Positions 7,633 through 15,876 are shown, numbered from the stretch's first letter. The stretch: DNA of 41,310 bases from Murimonas intestini (GCF_024622195.1 NZ_JANKBI010000029.1:1-41310); one strand, 5' to 3'. Notes: generated by a model not told the origin, from the sequence alone. Program-made: numbers and translations.

Positions 7633-8745
7633 TTATTTTAAATACTTCTCTTTTTCAATCCTCCCCCGCAGAAGTTCATAGTATTCATCATCATCCCACG
7701 TTTTCAGATCTACCTGTTTCCCCTGAGCCGCTGACAAGTACATGGCATTGGCAAGCGTCAGTCCCAGGATTCCATCTTCCCCCGGGGCTGTCAGCCTTTT
7801 TCCATACAAGATAGCATCTGTAAATTCCCGCAGTATGCCTGCATGGCCGTCTCCGCCTTCTTTTACCGGTACGTGGCAGCGCCAGTTTTCTGGCTTTGCA
7901 AAGGGGTCTGTATTTATAATATTAAATTCCCTCTCACTGATTCTGTTTCGATAAAAAATGATCTCATTATTCTCTGCAACAAGTTTTCCTCTGTCCCCCG
8001 CTATCTCCAGGCGGTTTGTGCCGGGGACTTCGTGTGTCGCCGTCACGAACAGGCCTGTTGCCCCGCCCGGAAATTGCAAATATGCTGTCACATCATCTTC
8101 TACCTGTATATTGTGACCGGCCCCATATTGCATAAAAGCCTGCACTGAATCTGGCATCCCGGTTATCCACTGCAAAAGATCCAGATTGTGGACAGCCTGA
8201 TTCATAAGAACCCCGCCGCCTTCTCCTTCCCAGGTAGCCCGCCATGTTCCCGTGTCATAATAGGCCTGGCTTCTGTACCAGTCTGTAACAAGCCAGGTTA
8301 TCCTTTTTAGGGCCCCCAGTTCACCGGACCTGACCAGCTCCCTCACTTTTTTATACAAAGGATTCATACGCATATTGTACATGATCGCGAATACCTTTCC
8401 TGAGTCTGCAGCTGCCTTATTCATAAGGCGCACATGCTTTGTATCCGCTCCCGCCGGTTTTTCAATCAGTACATGCTTCCCTGCACCAAATGCCTCTATT
8501 GCCATTTGAGGATGCAGCGGATGGGGTGTCGCTATCAGCACAGCATCCACATATGAAAGCATTTCCCGGTAACTGCCGCATATCCTGACATCCGGGTATT
8601 TCTCTTTAAAAGACTGCAGCTTTTCTGTATGCCCTGTACATACTGCACAGAGAATTCCGCCCGGTATGCTCCCTGACAACAGTTTATCTGCATGCATCAT
8701 TCCTATTGAGCCCATTCCTGCGATTCCATATCTTACTATATCCAT
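7633..8745 (-). CDS. Gfo/Idh/MocA-family oxidoreductase
   Basis: This is an NAD(P)-dependent sugar or polyol dehydrogenase-type protein of 370 residues from the start chosen here. The Rossmann motif GIAGMGSIGMMHADKLL is at the N-terminus, the conserved EKPAGAD lysine motif near residue 98 and the GGGVLMNQAVHNLDLLQW motif with the usual active-site His near residue 190; the C-terminal half is the GFO_IDH_MocA_C-type beta domain. The ATG at 8745 is preferred to the one at 8808 because an AGGAGG lies upstream, although 14 bases away, and because the extra 21 residues are charged and outside the fold. It stands alone after the DUF1062 gene, so its substrate is unknown. Confidence 0.88.
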   Translation of the reverse strand: MDIVRYGIAGMGSIGMMHADKLLSGSIPGGILCAVCTGHTEKLQSFKEKYPDVRICGSYREMLSYVDAVLIATPHPLHPQMAIEAFGAGKHVLIEKPAGADTKHVRLMNKAAADSGKVFAIMYNMRMNPLYKKVRELVRSGELGALKRITWLVTDWYRSQAYYDTGTWRATWEGEGGGVLMNQAVHNLDLLQWITGMPDSVQAFMQYGAGHNIQVEDDVTAYLQFPGGATGLFVTATHEVPGTNRLEIAGDRGKLVAENNEIIFYRNRISEREFNIINTDPFAKPENWRCHVPVKEGGDGHAGILREFTDAILYGKRLTAPGEDGILGLTLANAMYLSAAQGKQVDLKTWDDDEYYELLRGRIEKEKYLK

Positions 8746-8864
8746 AGTTTTTATGATTTCCTCCTCATCTGACTTAGACTTAACTGTCTCTTTCTCATCT
8801 TCTTTCATTATAACAGCAGTGTATCTGATTCACAATTGCCAGTATTCAGTTTGCTGGTCGTATA

Positions 8865-9503
8865 CTAATATAGCGGCCCCTGGGGCGCATCCTGCCTCAC
8901 TTCTATTTTACTTTCCCTCCCAATATATCTGCCCTGTATCTCTACCCTGCCTTCTTTTATCATACTCTTCAGACGGCTCCTGCTGACTTCCAGTATTTCT
9001 GCCAGAACCTTTTCAGTCCTTATCTTTAATTCAAATGGATTCCGTATACAGATACTGATATTTCCCTCCAGCCTGCCTACCTGCCTGACATGAACTATAG
9101 TATACTCTATATTCTCCAGGTCTATCTCTGCCCTGTTTCTCTGGAACAGCCCCTTGTCACACCCCCAGCGCAGAGCCAGTTCCCGGCTGTTCTCCTGAAA
9201 GAGCCGGAAATCTTCCCCCACAGAGGACGGACTGACACGCTCATATAACGTAACGTTGTAGGTGTGTCTGCACTTTTCGCATTGATAGATCAGCCAGATA
9301 TCTACCCTGTTCCCGTTGGCGTTCACCCTGAAGTTTCCTGTGTTGACATACGATGTTTTACAGCCGCATCCCGGGCAGTTCCTTATTATTCTGTATGAAC
9401 TTTGGGGATGTATTACATAATCCGCATGGTTCGGATAATTATCAAATTTTTGTAAATGTTCATTCCATTCACAGTTACATATTTTTTTATCGTAGCAGCC
9501 CAT
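8865..9503 (-). CDS. DUF1062-family protein with zinc ribbon and S4-like tail
   Basis: This 212-residue protein matches what I know of the DUF1062 family: an N-terminal Cys-rich part with CPGCGC (about residue 43) and a second pair CEKC (about 75), likely one zinc ribbon, then a middle domain with the GCDKGLFQRNRAEIDLEN stretch. The last 50 residues (RTEKVLAEILEVSRSRLKSM, then IKEGRVEIQGRYIGR) read like an S4 RNA-binding motif. The biochemical role of the family is not known; RNA binding is my inference from the tail. It follows the ABC-F gene by 146 bp in the same direction; a small hairpin (CCCGCA/TGCGGG, 9563-9577) lies in the gap. Confidence 0.75.
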   Translation of the reverse strand: MGCYDKKICNCEWNEHLQKFDNYPNHADYVIHPQSSYRIIRNCPGCGCKTSYVNTGNFRVNANGNRVDIWLIYQCEKCRHTYNVTLYERVSPSSVGEDFRLFQENSRELALRWGCDKGLFQRNRAEIDLENIEYTIVHVRQVGRLEGNISICIRNPFELKIRTEKVLAEILEVSRSRLKSMIKEGRVEIQGRYIGRESKIEVRQDAPQGPLY

Positions 9504-9649
9504 ATTTTCTGCATCTCCTTTTTTATTTAATCAGGATCTGCAAAGGCCACTGCCTGTTTATTCCCGCAAGCTGCGGGGACTTTCTCTAATTCCTGCAATA
9601 GCCTTTGCTATGCAGCGTGATAGGGGTCACCCATAATTAAATTTCCTCC

Positions 9650-11260
9650 TCATGCTTTATTTTTATCTTTTATATAGCTGCTGTAAGTCCCGGGATAATC
9701 GTCTATTCCATTTTCATTAACTACCAGCAGTCTGTCGGCTGCCTTCTGCACAAAATACCTGTCATGGGACACAAACAGCACAGTCCCCGTATACTGTATT
9801 ATGATATTTTCCAGTGCCTCTTTTCCCTGAAGATCCATGTGATTAGTCGGTTCATCCAGAATCAATACATTGGGGCCCTTTTTAAATATTTTTGCCAGCT
9901 CCAGACGGGCACGTTCGCCCCCGGATAAATCTCCGGTCTTTTTATAGACACTCTCCTGTGTAAACATAAATGCCCCCAGATACTTTCTGACTTCATTCTG
10001 CCCTAACAGAGGGAACTCATCCCAGAATTCATCTAACACTGTTTTGTCAGACGCCTGATTCACTGTCTGCTGTGCAAAATACCCGATCTGTACATTCTCT
10101 CCCCATGTAAAGCTTCCGCTAAGAGGCTCCATCTCACCTGTAATAGTCTTCAGTAATGTGGTTTTTCCAGTACCGTTCCCTCCTATGATCCCCACCTTTT
10201 CTCCTCTTTTGATCAGGACAGTTAATTCATACATGGGATTATCATATCCGATACGCAGCCTGCTGCTTCTAAATATTTCCCGGGCAGGTTTTACTGCCGG
10301 TTCCAGAGACATATGAAAGGTCCTTAAATCAGGCATTTTAGGTTTTTCTACCTTCTCCATCCTTTCAATATATTTAAGCTTTGCTCTTGCCATGGCTGAT
10401 TTCGTGGGTATATTTTTGAAACGTTCTGCTGTTTCCTTTAATCGTGCGATCTCTCTCTGCTGTTCCTCATATTTTTTAGCCTGGAGATTTCTTTCTATAA
10501 GCTTCTGGCTCACATAATCTGTATAATTCCCTGAATATTTTGTTACAGTCTTATGCTCTATCTCATATATCTTCTTCACTGTCCTGTCCAGAAACATCCT
10601 GTCATGCGATACGATAACCACAGCTTTCTCATAATGATTAATAAAGTTTTCCAGCCATTCGATCATATTCACATCCAGATGGTTTGTAGGTTCATCCAGC
10701 AGCATGATATCCGGGTGTTCCAGCATAACCTTTGTCAGGGATATCTTTGTCAGCTCCCCTCCGGAAAATTCATTGAGGTACTTTTTATAATCACTTTTCC
10801 CAAAACCAAGCTTTCCCAGGACTATATCCATATCTTTTGCATAATCATAACCGCCCAGCCCGAAGAACCTTTCCTGGATATCTGCATATTCTGAAATTAT
10901 TTTATCCGAATGATCTATAACCATTAAATCTAATAATTCTTCCATCCTGTCCATCATTTGCAGAACAGGTTCATATACCTTATTAATTTCTTCCTCTAAT
11001 GTAATGTCCAGGTCCTCCTCAGGTATCTGGCTTAAATAACCAATACGGATCTTGCCATGCTGTTCTATATAAATATGTTCATCACTGTCCCTTTTACTCA
11101 GCTCAATTTCTTCAGCTATTAATCTGAGCAGAGATGTTTTACCAGAACCATTCCTGCCAATAACAGCTATTTTTTCATTATCTTTAATTTCAATATTAAT
11201 GTTTTCTATGATTGTATCAGCGGCATATCTGATTATGCCGTTATTTATCCTGTATAACAA
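9650..11260 (-). CDS. ABC-F family ATPase (translation factor/ribosome-protection type)
   Basis: Two full ATP-binding cassettes are joined by a linker of about 80 charged residues, with no membrane segment, which defines ABC-F. Cassette 1 has GRNGSGKTS (about 36-44), FSGGELTKISL and LLDEPTNHLD; cassette 2 has GGNGTGKTT, LSGGERARLEL and LILDEPTNHMD. ABC-F proteins act on the ribosome, either as housekeeping factors or in antibiotic protection. At 536 residues with a short C-terminal end this looks nearer the YdiF/EttA-like housekeeping or uncharacterised branches than the Lsa/Vga branch found at 19910-21454. The start is a TTG at 11260 behind a GGGGGG site. Substrate drugs, if any, cannot be told. 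Confidence 0.88.
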   Translation of the reverse strand: MLYRINNGIIRYAADTIIENINIEIKDNEKIAVIGRNGSGKTSLLRLIAEEIELSKRDSDEHIYIEQHGKIRIGYLSQIPEEDLDITLEEEINKVYEPVLQMMDRMEELLDLMVIDHSDKIISEYADIQERFFGLGGYDYAKDMDIVLGKLGFGKSDYKKYLNEFSGGELTKISLTKVMLEHPDIMLLDEPTNHLDVNMIEWLENFINHYEKAVVIVSHDRMFLDRTVKKIYEIEHKTVTKYSGNYTDYVSQKLIERNLQAKKYEEQQREIARLKETAERFKNIPTKSAMARAKLKYIERMEKVEKPKMPDLRTFHMSLEPAVKPAREIFRSSRLRIGYDNPMYELTVLIKRGEKVGIIGGNGTGKTTLLKTITGEMEPLSGSFTWGENVQIGYFAQQTVNQASDKTVLDEFWDEFPLLGQNEVRKYLGAFMFTQESVYKKTGDLSGGERARLELAKIFKKGPNVLILDEPTNHMDLQGKEALENIIIQYTGTVLFVSHDRYFVQKAADRLLVVNENGIDDYPGTYSSYIKDKNKA

Positions 11261-11383
11261 AATATCCCCCCTGTTTTTTCTATAAGTATTGCTGCTCTCC
11301 CATTTCCAGGCGGCTGCCTGCCGTTATATGACATACAGTATAATGTCCTCAGAATCCTGATACCACCTCAAACATTTTTAGAC

Positions 11384-11433
11384 AAAAAAATAATCCCTGT
11401 CTCTGCCTCCTGAAAAATGGAAGCAGGCGGCAG
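11384..11433 (-). terminator. Possible terminator after CD3324-like gene
   Basis: On the minus strand an imperfect 10-bp stem (CTGCCGCCTG / CAGGAGGCAG, 11424-11433 with 11403-11412) is followed 12 bases later by seven Ts (11384-11390). The gap between stem and T-run is longer than ideal. Confidence 0.35.
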
Positions 11434-11459
11434 AAACATGCGGACGTGCATATACATGC

Positions 11460-11535
11460 AAAAATGACACAAGGGTGCAAAGATCCTTTTAATCCGCCTC
11501 CGGCGTTGGAATCTTTGCACCCTTGTGTCATTTTT
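11460..11535. repeat. Perfect 25-bp inverted repeat overlapping a stop codon
   Basis: Arms at 11460-11484 and 11511-11535 are exact reverse complements; each contains GACACAAGGGTGCAAAGAT or its complement. The loop is 26 bases and holds a smaller CGCC/GGCG stem. The right arm includes the stop codon (11528-11530) of the small gene at 11528-11803. It could end that transcript or be a small palindromic mobile unit; see findings. Confidence 0.85.
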
Positions 11536-11803
11536 CTATTTTTTTCTCCCGGAGAATCCGCTGGATACTTTTCTCTGACAGGAAATATGCCGACGCCAGT
11601 TCTTTAACTTTAGCGCCCTTTATATGATCCAGATAGATCTTCTGGTTCCTCTCCTGCATCTCTCTGCGTGCATCTGTCCTCTCTCCCCAACTCCGTCTTT
11701 CATTCTCTTTCCTGGGGATATAGATACATTCTCCGTCTACATAACTTTGTATTAATTCTATGATGTGTGCCGGCAGAATCTGCTCTGCCCTCCTATAGCC
11801 CAT
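11528..11803 (-). CDS. CD3324-like small HTH protein, copy 1
   Basis: This 91-residue protein is a paralogue of the one at 19620-19889. Shared features in the same order are an N-terminal A(E/S)(Q/E)ILP, then the YIP(R/K)(K/-)ENER block, WGE, a run of the form ERN.KI...Y, and a C-terminal helix-turn-helix-like segment (VKELASAYFLSEKSIQRIL). I recognise the CD3324 family, which looks like a short Mor/C-type HTH protein; its function is unknown. Here it sits alone behind a 25-bp inverted repeat, with a broken small reading frame just upstream. Confidence 0.72.
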   Translation of the reverse strand: MGYRRAEQILPAHIIELIQSYVDGECIYIPRKENERRSWGERTDARREMQERNQKIYLDHIKGAKVKELASAYFLSEKSIQRILREKKIEK

Positions 11804-11978
11804 ATTGCCCTCCTGATATATTTTTGCTTCCGGAAAGCAATGGCTATGGCAAATTCGATTGCGGCGTAAATTACCGCCCGCGCAATATTATATTCCAGTG
11901 CATCTTTGCGCCGAAGTGCGCAGCCTCAGTTGCAATAGCCAGTGCTATGCAGCCATAACATACCTGTTCATAAAACAT
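11758..11978 (-). pseudogene. Possible frameshifted small reading frame upstream of CD3324-like gene
   Basis: From an ATG at 11978, directly behind an AAGGAGGC site, codons give MFYEQVCYGCIALAIATEAA. The frame then has to change to continue as LRRKDALEYNIARAVIYAAI and EFAIAIAFRK, after which it stays open to a TAG at 11758. The two parts fit as one short, mildly hydrophobic protein of about 70 residues with one or two bases gained or lost around 11918. It could also be a chance pairing of open frames. I do not recognise a family. Confidence 0.3.
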
Positions 11979-12104
11979 GCCTCCTTTTATTATAAATACA
12001 TGGGACTCTCCCATAAAATGCGATAATTGTCACTGTTTTTTATCATAACATATCTCCTGCAGTTTTTCATTACCCTTTTTTAGAATTAATCTCCTCATCC
12101 TGAC

Positions 12105-12755
12105 TCAGCGCCTCCTGCTTCTCTTCACAGCCGTAAATGCCACAGCCACACACAGCAGAGAAATACCTGCCGCCGTTATGATTCCTGCCATCCACAAAAA
12201 TACAGGTTCTGCCGTCACCAGCGTATCCAGTTTTATGTCCAATAGTATGTATGCCAGAAAGCCTGCTATCGTAAACACTGCCGTAACTATATATATAACT
12301 GCCGTGACTGTTGCCCCCACAAAAAAACTTGCCGCGGTGTTTATAGATAAATAAACACATCCAAGCAGGAAACCGCCTGCCCAGAACTGCAGATAGACCG
12401 GAAGGGAAAAGGTTCCAACAGTAAGGTAATGGATCAGAATCAGTATAAGTCCTGTGGCCGCTGAACCAAGACCATCTGCAAAAGCCGTCAGAAATCTGCC
12501 TTTTACAAAGTCTTTCCATGAATACGGAAGTGTAAGGGCATACCTTTCCCCCATACTGTTTGCTTCAATCTCTTTTAATGTTGTAGGCGAGCCTGACATG
12601 TTCATAGGCATGGACAGAACTGCAACTGTCACAAGGCTGTATATGTTTTTCAAAAATAGTACAAGGCCCAGTCCGATCACTATTTCTATAATAAAAGGTG
12701 CAACCGTAGACCTCCTGTAATATGCCAGCAAATCTTTTCTAACAAGTCCTGTCAT
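12105..12755 (-). CDS. ABC-2 type permease subunit of YtrA-linked transporter
   Basis: This 216-residue integral membrane protein has six hydrophobic segments, beginning with FIIEIVIGLGLVLFLKNIY and ending with WMAGIITAAGISLLCVAVAF, and a basic tail KRSRRR. Its start overlaps the ATPase stop by four bases (ATGA). It is the membrane half of an export-type ABC system whose first gene is a YtrA-type repressor. Such GntR-ABC operons typically respond to cell-wall-active compounds in Firmicutes, but the exported molecule here is unknown. Confidence 0.82.
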   Translation of the reverse strand: MTGLVRKDLLAYYRRSTVAPFIIEIVIGLGLVLFLKNIYSLVTVAVLSMPMNMSGSPTTLKEIEANSMGERYALTLPYSWKDFVKGRFLTAFADGLGSAATGLILILIHYLTVGTFSLPVYLQFWAGGFLLGCVYLSINTAASFFVGATVTAVIYIVTAVFTIAGFLAYILLDIKLDTLVTAEPVFLWMAGIITAAGISLLCVAVAFTAVKRSRRR

Positions 12756-13612
12756 CTCTTTTTCCCCCTTATATAAAACAGCATGATATCTTCAATAGAA
12801 GCCCTGTCAATAGCCAGATCCCTGATACTGGCCCTAAGCTCCCTTTTATTCTGGATCAGTACTCTGTATTCAAATTCTTCTTTGATATAGTATACAATAT
12901 CCTCATCTGACAATGCATTAAACATATCCTTCCCACAATGGAGAATACCGAAATCCACATCCAGTTCTTCTTTTGTTTTTACAAACATGACCTTGCCTTC
13001 ATGCAGAAGCATCACATAATCTGCTATTTTATCCAGGTCACTTGTAATATGTGTGGACAGCAGGACACTGTTGGTCCCATCTAATACAAATTCCTGCAGA
13101 AGGCTGAGTATCTCATCTCTCATGACTGGATCCAGACCGCTTGTTGCTTCGTCCAGTATAAGAAGCCTTGGATGATGTGACAGGGCAATGGCAAAGTTCA
13201 GTTTTACAGACATACCTTTCGATAAATCTTTAATCTTCTTGTCCAGCGGAAGCTTGAAGCTGTCCAGGTACCCGAAAAACAGATCTCTGTCCCAGTTCTC
13301 ATAGATTTTTTTCATAATTGGATGTATATCCTTCACATAGTACCCGGAGTATGGACCCAGTCCGTCAATAACCACGCCAATATCCTGCTTGATTTCCCTC
13401 TCCGCCTGTTCATAATCTCTGCCGAATACAGTGATCGTGCCTTCATTTTTTTCAACCATATTTAAAATTGCAGAAATTGTCGTAGTTTTTCCTGCCCCGT
13501 TTTCTCCCACCAGTCCGTATATCATTCCCTGGGGGATTTCCATAGATACATGATCCAGCGTAAAATTTTTGTACTTTTTCGTAAGATCTTTGATTTGCAG
13601 TATCGGCTCCAT
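12752..13612 (-). CDS. ABC transporter ATP-binding protein (YtrB-like)
   Basis: This is a 286-residue ATPase with Walker A GENGAGKTTT near 40, a signature DLSKGM (LSKGM instead of LSGGQ, common in export-type ATPases), Walker B LLILDEATSGLD and the switch STHITSD. The C-terminal 70 residues are an accessory domain. The ATG at 13612 is chosen because AGGAGG lies six bases before it, inside the end of the repressor gene, whereas the in-frame start at 13627 has no site. It is translated together with the repressor upstream and the permease downstream. Confidence 0.9.
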   Translation of the reverse strand: MEPILQIKDLTKKYKNFTLDHVSMEIPQGMIYGLVGENGAGKTTTISAILNMVEKNEGTITVFGRDYEQAEREIKQDIGVVIDGLGPYSGYYVKDIHPIMKKIYENWDRDLFFGYLDSFKLPLDKKIKDLSKGMSVKLNFAIALSHHPRLLILDEATSGLDPVMRDEILSLLQEFVLDGTNSVLLSTHITSDLDKIADYVMLLHEGKVMFVKTKEELDVDFGILHCGKDMFNALSDEDIVYYIKEEFEYRVLIQNKRELRASIRDLAIDRASIEDIMLFYIRGKKR

Positions 13613-13613
13613 C

Positions 13614-13988
13614 CTATTCCTCCTCATAAAAAAGCGTAAGGCTCTTTATCAATGTGTCCAGCCCTATCCCATTTGTTTTTGCAATATCCACCACTTCCTG
13701 AAGCTTATCCTCCGCCTGCCTCAGCTGTTCCTCTTTCAGAAAATCTTTGTTTTTCAAAGATATATAAGTCCCTTTTCCCGCTATCGTTTCTATAAATCCA
13801 TCCTTCTGCAGCTCTTCGTAGGCATGCTGGACTGTGATTACACTGATATGAAGGGACTTCGCCAGGCTCCTGATACCAGGCAGCGGATCTCCTGTCTTTA
13901 GTTCTCCTTTCATTACTTTTCCTTTAATCTGTGATGTGATCTGTTCATAAATAGCTTTGTTCGAACTGTTGCTGATTATTATCTCCAC
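13614..13988 (-). CDS. YtrA-type GntR transcriptional repressor
   Basis: This is a small GntR-family regulator of 124 residues. The winged HTH covers about residues 10-75 (KAIYEQITSQIKGKVMKGEL, PLPGIRSLAKSLHISVITVQ, HAYEELQKDGFI, GKGTYIS), followed by the short C-terminal helix typical of the YtrA subfamily instead of a large effector domain. The GTG at 13988 is selected because AGGTGAT lies just before it, the size fits the family, and a large operator-like dyad (14016-14056) lies upstream; an open frame reaching 14174 would run through that operator. It probably represses its own operon with the ATPase and permease. Confidence 0.85.
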   Translation of the reverse strand: MEIIISNSSNKAIYEQITSQIKGKVMKGELKTGDPLPGIRSLAKSLHISVITVQHAYEELQKDGFIETIAGKGTYISLKNKDFLKEEQLRQAEDKLQEVVDIAKTNGIGLDTLIKSLTLFYEEE

Positions 13989-14015
13989 TTCATCACCTGC
14001 ACTTCTGTACTTAGC

Positions 14016-14056
14016 GTATATATACTGTACTTTTTTGATAAGTACAGTATATATAC
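14016..14056. promoter_or_regulatory. YtrA-type operator with 15-bp arms
   Basis: GTATATATACTGTAC (14016-14030) and GTACAGTATATATAC (14042-14056) are perfect inverted repeats separated by 11 bases. They lie 28 bp upstream of the GTG start of the GntR gene. The TATACTGTAC half-site style suits YtrA-subfamily repressors, and the TATATA parts could double as -10 elements. Confidence 0.75.
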
Positions 14057-14098
14057 AGTGAACCACTTTGTCAATAGCTAAATTATAAATACCATAAA

Positions 14099-14139
14099 AG
14101 ACAGGGAGCATGCCGCAAATTACAGCATATTCCCTGTCT
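14099..14139 (-). terminator. Terminator-like hairpin after MerR gene
   Basis: AGACAGGGA (14099-14107) pairs perfectly with TCCCTGTCT (14131-14139); on the minus strand the stem is followed by TTTT. It lies about 90 bp past the MerR stop and before the YtrA operator, so it would separate the two units. Confidence 0.5.
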
Positions 14140-14231
14140 CTTTCTGATACGCACCGTTTATTCAAATCTGCCATTTCTGTTCTTAAAAAAACATTACCTT
14201 ATCTCAAAATACATTCAATCTTAAAATGTAT

Positions 14232-15059
14232 TCACCTCATAAGGGAGGCTACAGGAATCTCTATCTGGGTTATGTAATCATCCATAGAGTCTATGACTGT
14301 CTCATTGATTCCCGTCTCATAGGAATATCCGTGCAGCTCCAGTCCCTGTTCCCGGGCATATTCCAGCAGTTCTTTATATCTGGCCGGAAGCCTGTCCCAG
14401 CTCCCCCTGCAGTATGCCCTCATATAACTTCCCTGTGGCTGGATATGCAGCCCTTTCTTTTTTGACGGGTCCGCCAGCTTCATGAAAAGTGCAGAATAAT
14501 TGTCAAACTCTCCTCTTGCAAGGCTCTCCACGGATATCATTGAGCCATATGATGTGTCATACATCCTTCGCAGCCGGTATTTCTTTATTTCCGCAATCTG
14601 CAGCTCAATCTCTTCCTCGATGGGCATATCCTTTGTGGTATCAACTATTGCAAGGTACTGTTCTTCTTTATTAATGATTTTTATTTCTGACAAGTCAATA
14701 TTTATCAGGTCAGTCAGGTCTTTCCTCTGCCTGACAAGTACTTTTCTGATCTCCTTCAGATGCAGGATATTCCTGTCCAGCTCCGCCATCTTTTCTCCAA
14801 GCAGATTCTCCAGTTTCTCCGCTGAACGCTTTTCCATAAATTCCTTTATCTCGCTCACAGATACCCCAAGCTCCCTCAGCATCAGGATTGTTTCCAGTGT
14901 TGAGCTTTGGTAATACGTATAATACCTGTATCCATTCTCCTTAACAACAGCGGGCCTGAACAGCCCGGTCTCATCATACCACATTAAAGTCTTTTTATTG
15001 ATCTCGTGCAGAGCCGCAAATTGTCCGATTGTCAGAAGTTTATACTTCCCATTTTCCAC
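14232..15059 (-). CDS. MerR-family regulator with GyrI-like effector domain (BmrR-like)
   Basis: This 275-residue regulator has an N-terminal MerR HTH (TIGQFAALHEINKKTLMWYD, ETGLFRPAVVKENGYRYYTYYQ), a dimerising coiled coil at about 80-120 and a C-terminal GyrI/BmrR-type ligand-binding domain ending SMDDYITQIEIPV. BmrR-type proteins bind small, often cationic or aromatic compounds and twist a promoter that has an over-long spacer. The start is a GTG with AAGGGGG eight bases upstream. A promoter with exactly such a 19-bp spacer lies at 15073-15103 and points at the divergent acetyltransferase gene, so that gene is its likely target. Confidence 0.88.
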   Translation of the reverse strand: MENGKYKLLTIGQFAALHEINKKTLMWYDETGLFRPAVVKENGYRYYTYYQSSTLETILMLRELGVSVSEIKEFMEKRSAEKLENLLGEKMAELDRNILHLKEIRKVLVRQRKDLTDLINIDLSEIKIINKEEQYLAIVDTTKDMPIEEEIELQIAEIKKYRLRRMYDTSYGSMISVESLARGEFDNYSALFMKLADPSKKKGLHIQPQGSYMRAYCRGSWDRLPARYKELLEYAREQGLELHGYSYETGINETVIDSMDDYITQIEIPVASLMR

Positions 15060-15072
15060 CTGAAATTCCCCC

Positions 15073-15103
15073 TTGACCGTACAGTTACTGTATGCTTTAT
15101 GAT
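15073..15103 (+). promoter_or_regulatory. MerR-type promoter with 19-bp spacer
   Basis: A -35 TTGACC (15073-15078) and a -10 TATGAT (15098-15103) are separated by 19 bp, two more than normal. The spacer contains the dyad TACAG-TTA-CTGTA (15080-15092). This is the classic MerR-activated layout. It drives the + strand toward the GNAT gene at 15184 and lies 14 bp from the MerR start. Confidence 0.75.
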
Positions 15104-15183
15104 ATTAAACAGCAGCAGTTCAGTTTCCTGAACTATTACGTAGATTATACACCAAAAAACAAAACACAGAAAGGAACATACAT

Positions 15184-15810
15184 ATGGAAGACAAGATTAT
15201 TCTCAGGAGTTATGACAAAAAAGACCATCAGGCACTGGAGGACATAATACGAAAGACATGGAACTATGATAAATTCAGCAGCCCAAAAACAGCTGCCAGG
15301 CTGGCACATGTCTACCTGAACAGCTGTCTGGCAAATCAGACCTTTACACGGGTAGCCGCCGTTAACGGACAGCCGGTTGGGATTATTATGGGTAAACATA
15401 TAGGTAAGTATAAACGTTCACCCATACTTGACATAAAACTGCTCATCTCCATCGCATCACTCTACATCACAAAAGAGGGACGGTCAGTCTCTAAAATATT
15501 TGGCTGTGTAAGCAGCATTGATGAAGAATTATTAAAGAGCTGCCGGAAAAATTATCAGGGGGAAGTGGCATTCTTTGCAATAAACTCTCAATACCGTGGG
15601 AAAGGAATCGGCAAAAAATTATTCCATTCACTGCTGTCTTACATGCGGTCTGAACATATACAGCAGTTCTTTCTATTTACAGATACAAGCTGCAACTATC
15701 AGTTTTATGAACACCAGGGGATGACGCGCGGCTGTCAGAAAGAGCATTCTTTCCAGATCGCGGATCAGAAGTGCAAAATGACATTTTTCCTCTATGAATA
15801 TTCCATTTAG
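15184..15810 (+). CDS. GNAT-family N-acetyltransferase
   Basis: This 208-residue protein shows the acetyl-CoA-binding motif A as FAINSQYRGKGIGKKLFHSL (about 131-150), followed by FLFTDTSCNYQFYEHQGMTR, the usual last strand-helix with a conserved Tyr. The N-terminal region resembles other Gram-positive GNATs of this size. The acceptor is unknown. It is divergent from a BmrR-like MerR regulator and has a MerR-type promoter, so it may detoxify or modify the small molecule that the regulator senses. Confidence 0.85.
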   Translation: MEDKIILRSYDKKDHQALEDIIRKTWNYDKFSSPKTAARLAHVYLNSCLANQTFTRVAAVNGQPVGIIMGKHIGKYKRSPILDIKLLISIASLYITKEGRSVSKIFGCVSSIDEELLKSCRKNYQGEVAFFAINSQYRGKGIGKKLFHSLLSYMRSEHIQQFFLFTDTSCNYQFYEHQGMTRGCQKEHSFQIADQKCKMTFFLYEYSI

Positions 15811-15850
15811 AGTACGGTCTGATACCCCTAAAGTACAGTCTGATACCCCC
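15811..15850. repeat. Tandem 19-bp duplication after GNAT stop
   Basis: Two copies of AGTAC(G/A)GTCTGATACCCC lie at 15811-15829 and 15832-15850, directly after the TAG stop, with a 21-bp period and two differences. No function is evident; it looks like a recent local duplication between two convergent genes. Confidence 0.6.
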
Positions 15851-15876
15851 CAGTGTTCCTGTAACAAATTTTGCGC

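Noticed and set aside
11349..11531. 60-codon Cys- and Phe-rich frame on the - strand
   Set aside because: It lies across the 25-bp inverted repeat and the terminator-like hairpin, with no ribosome site.
12070..12519. 149-codon frame on the - strand rich in Gly, Cys and Tyr
   Set aside because: Same-strand shadow of the ABC-2 permease in another frame.
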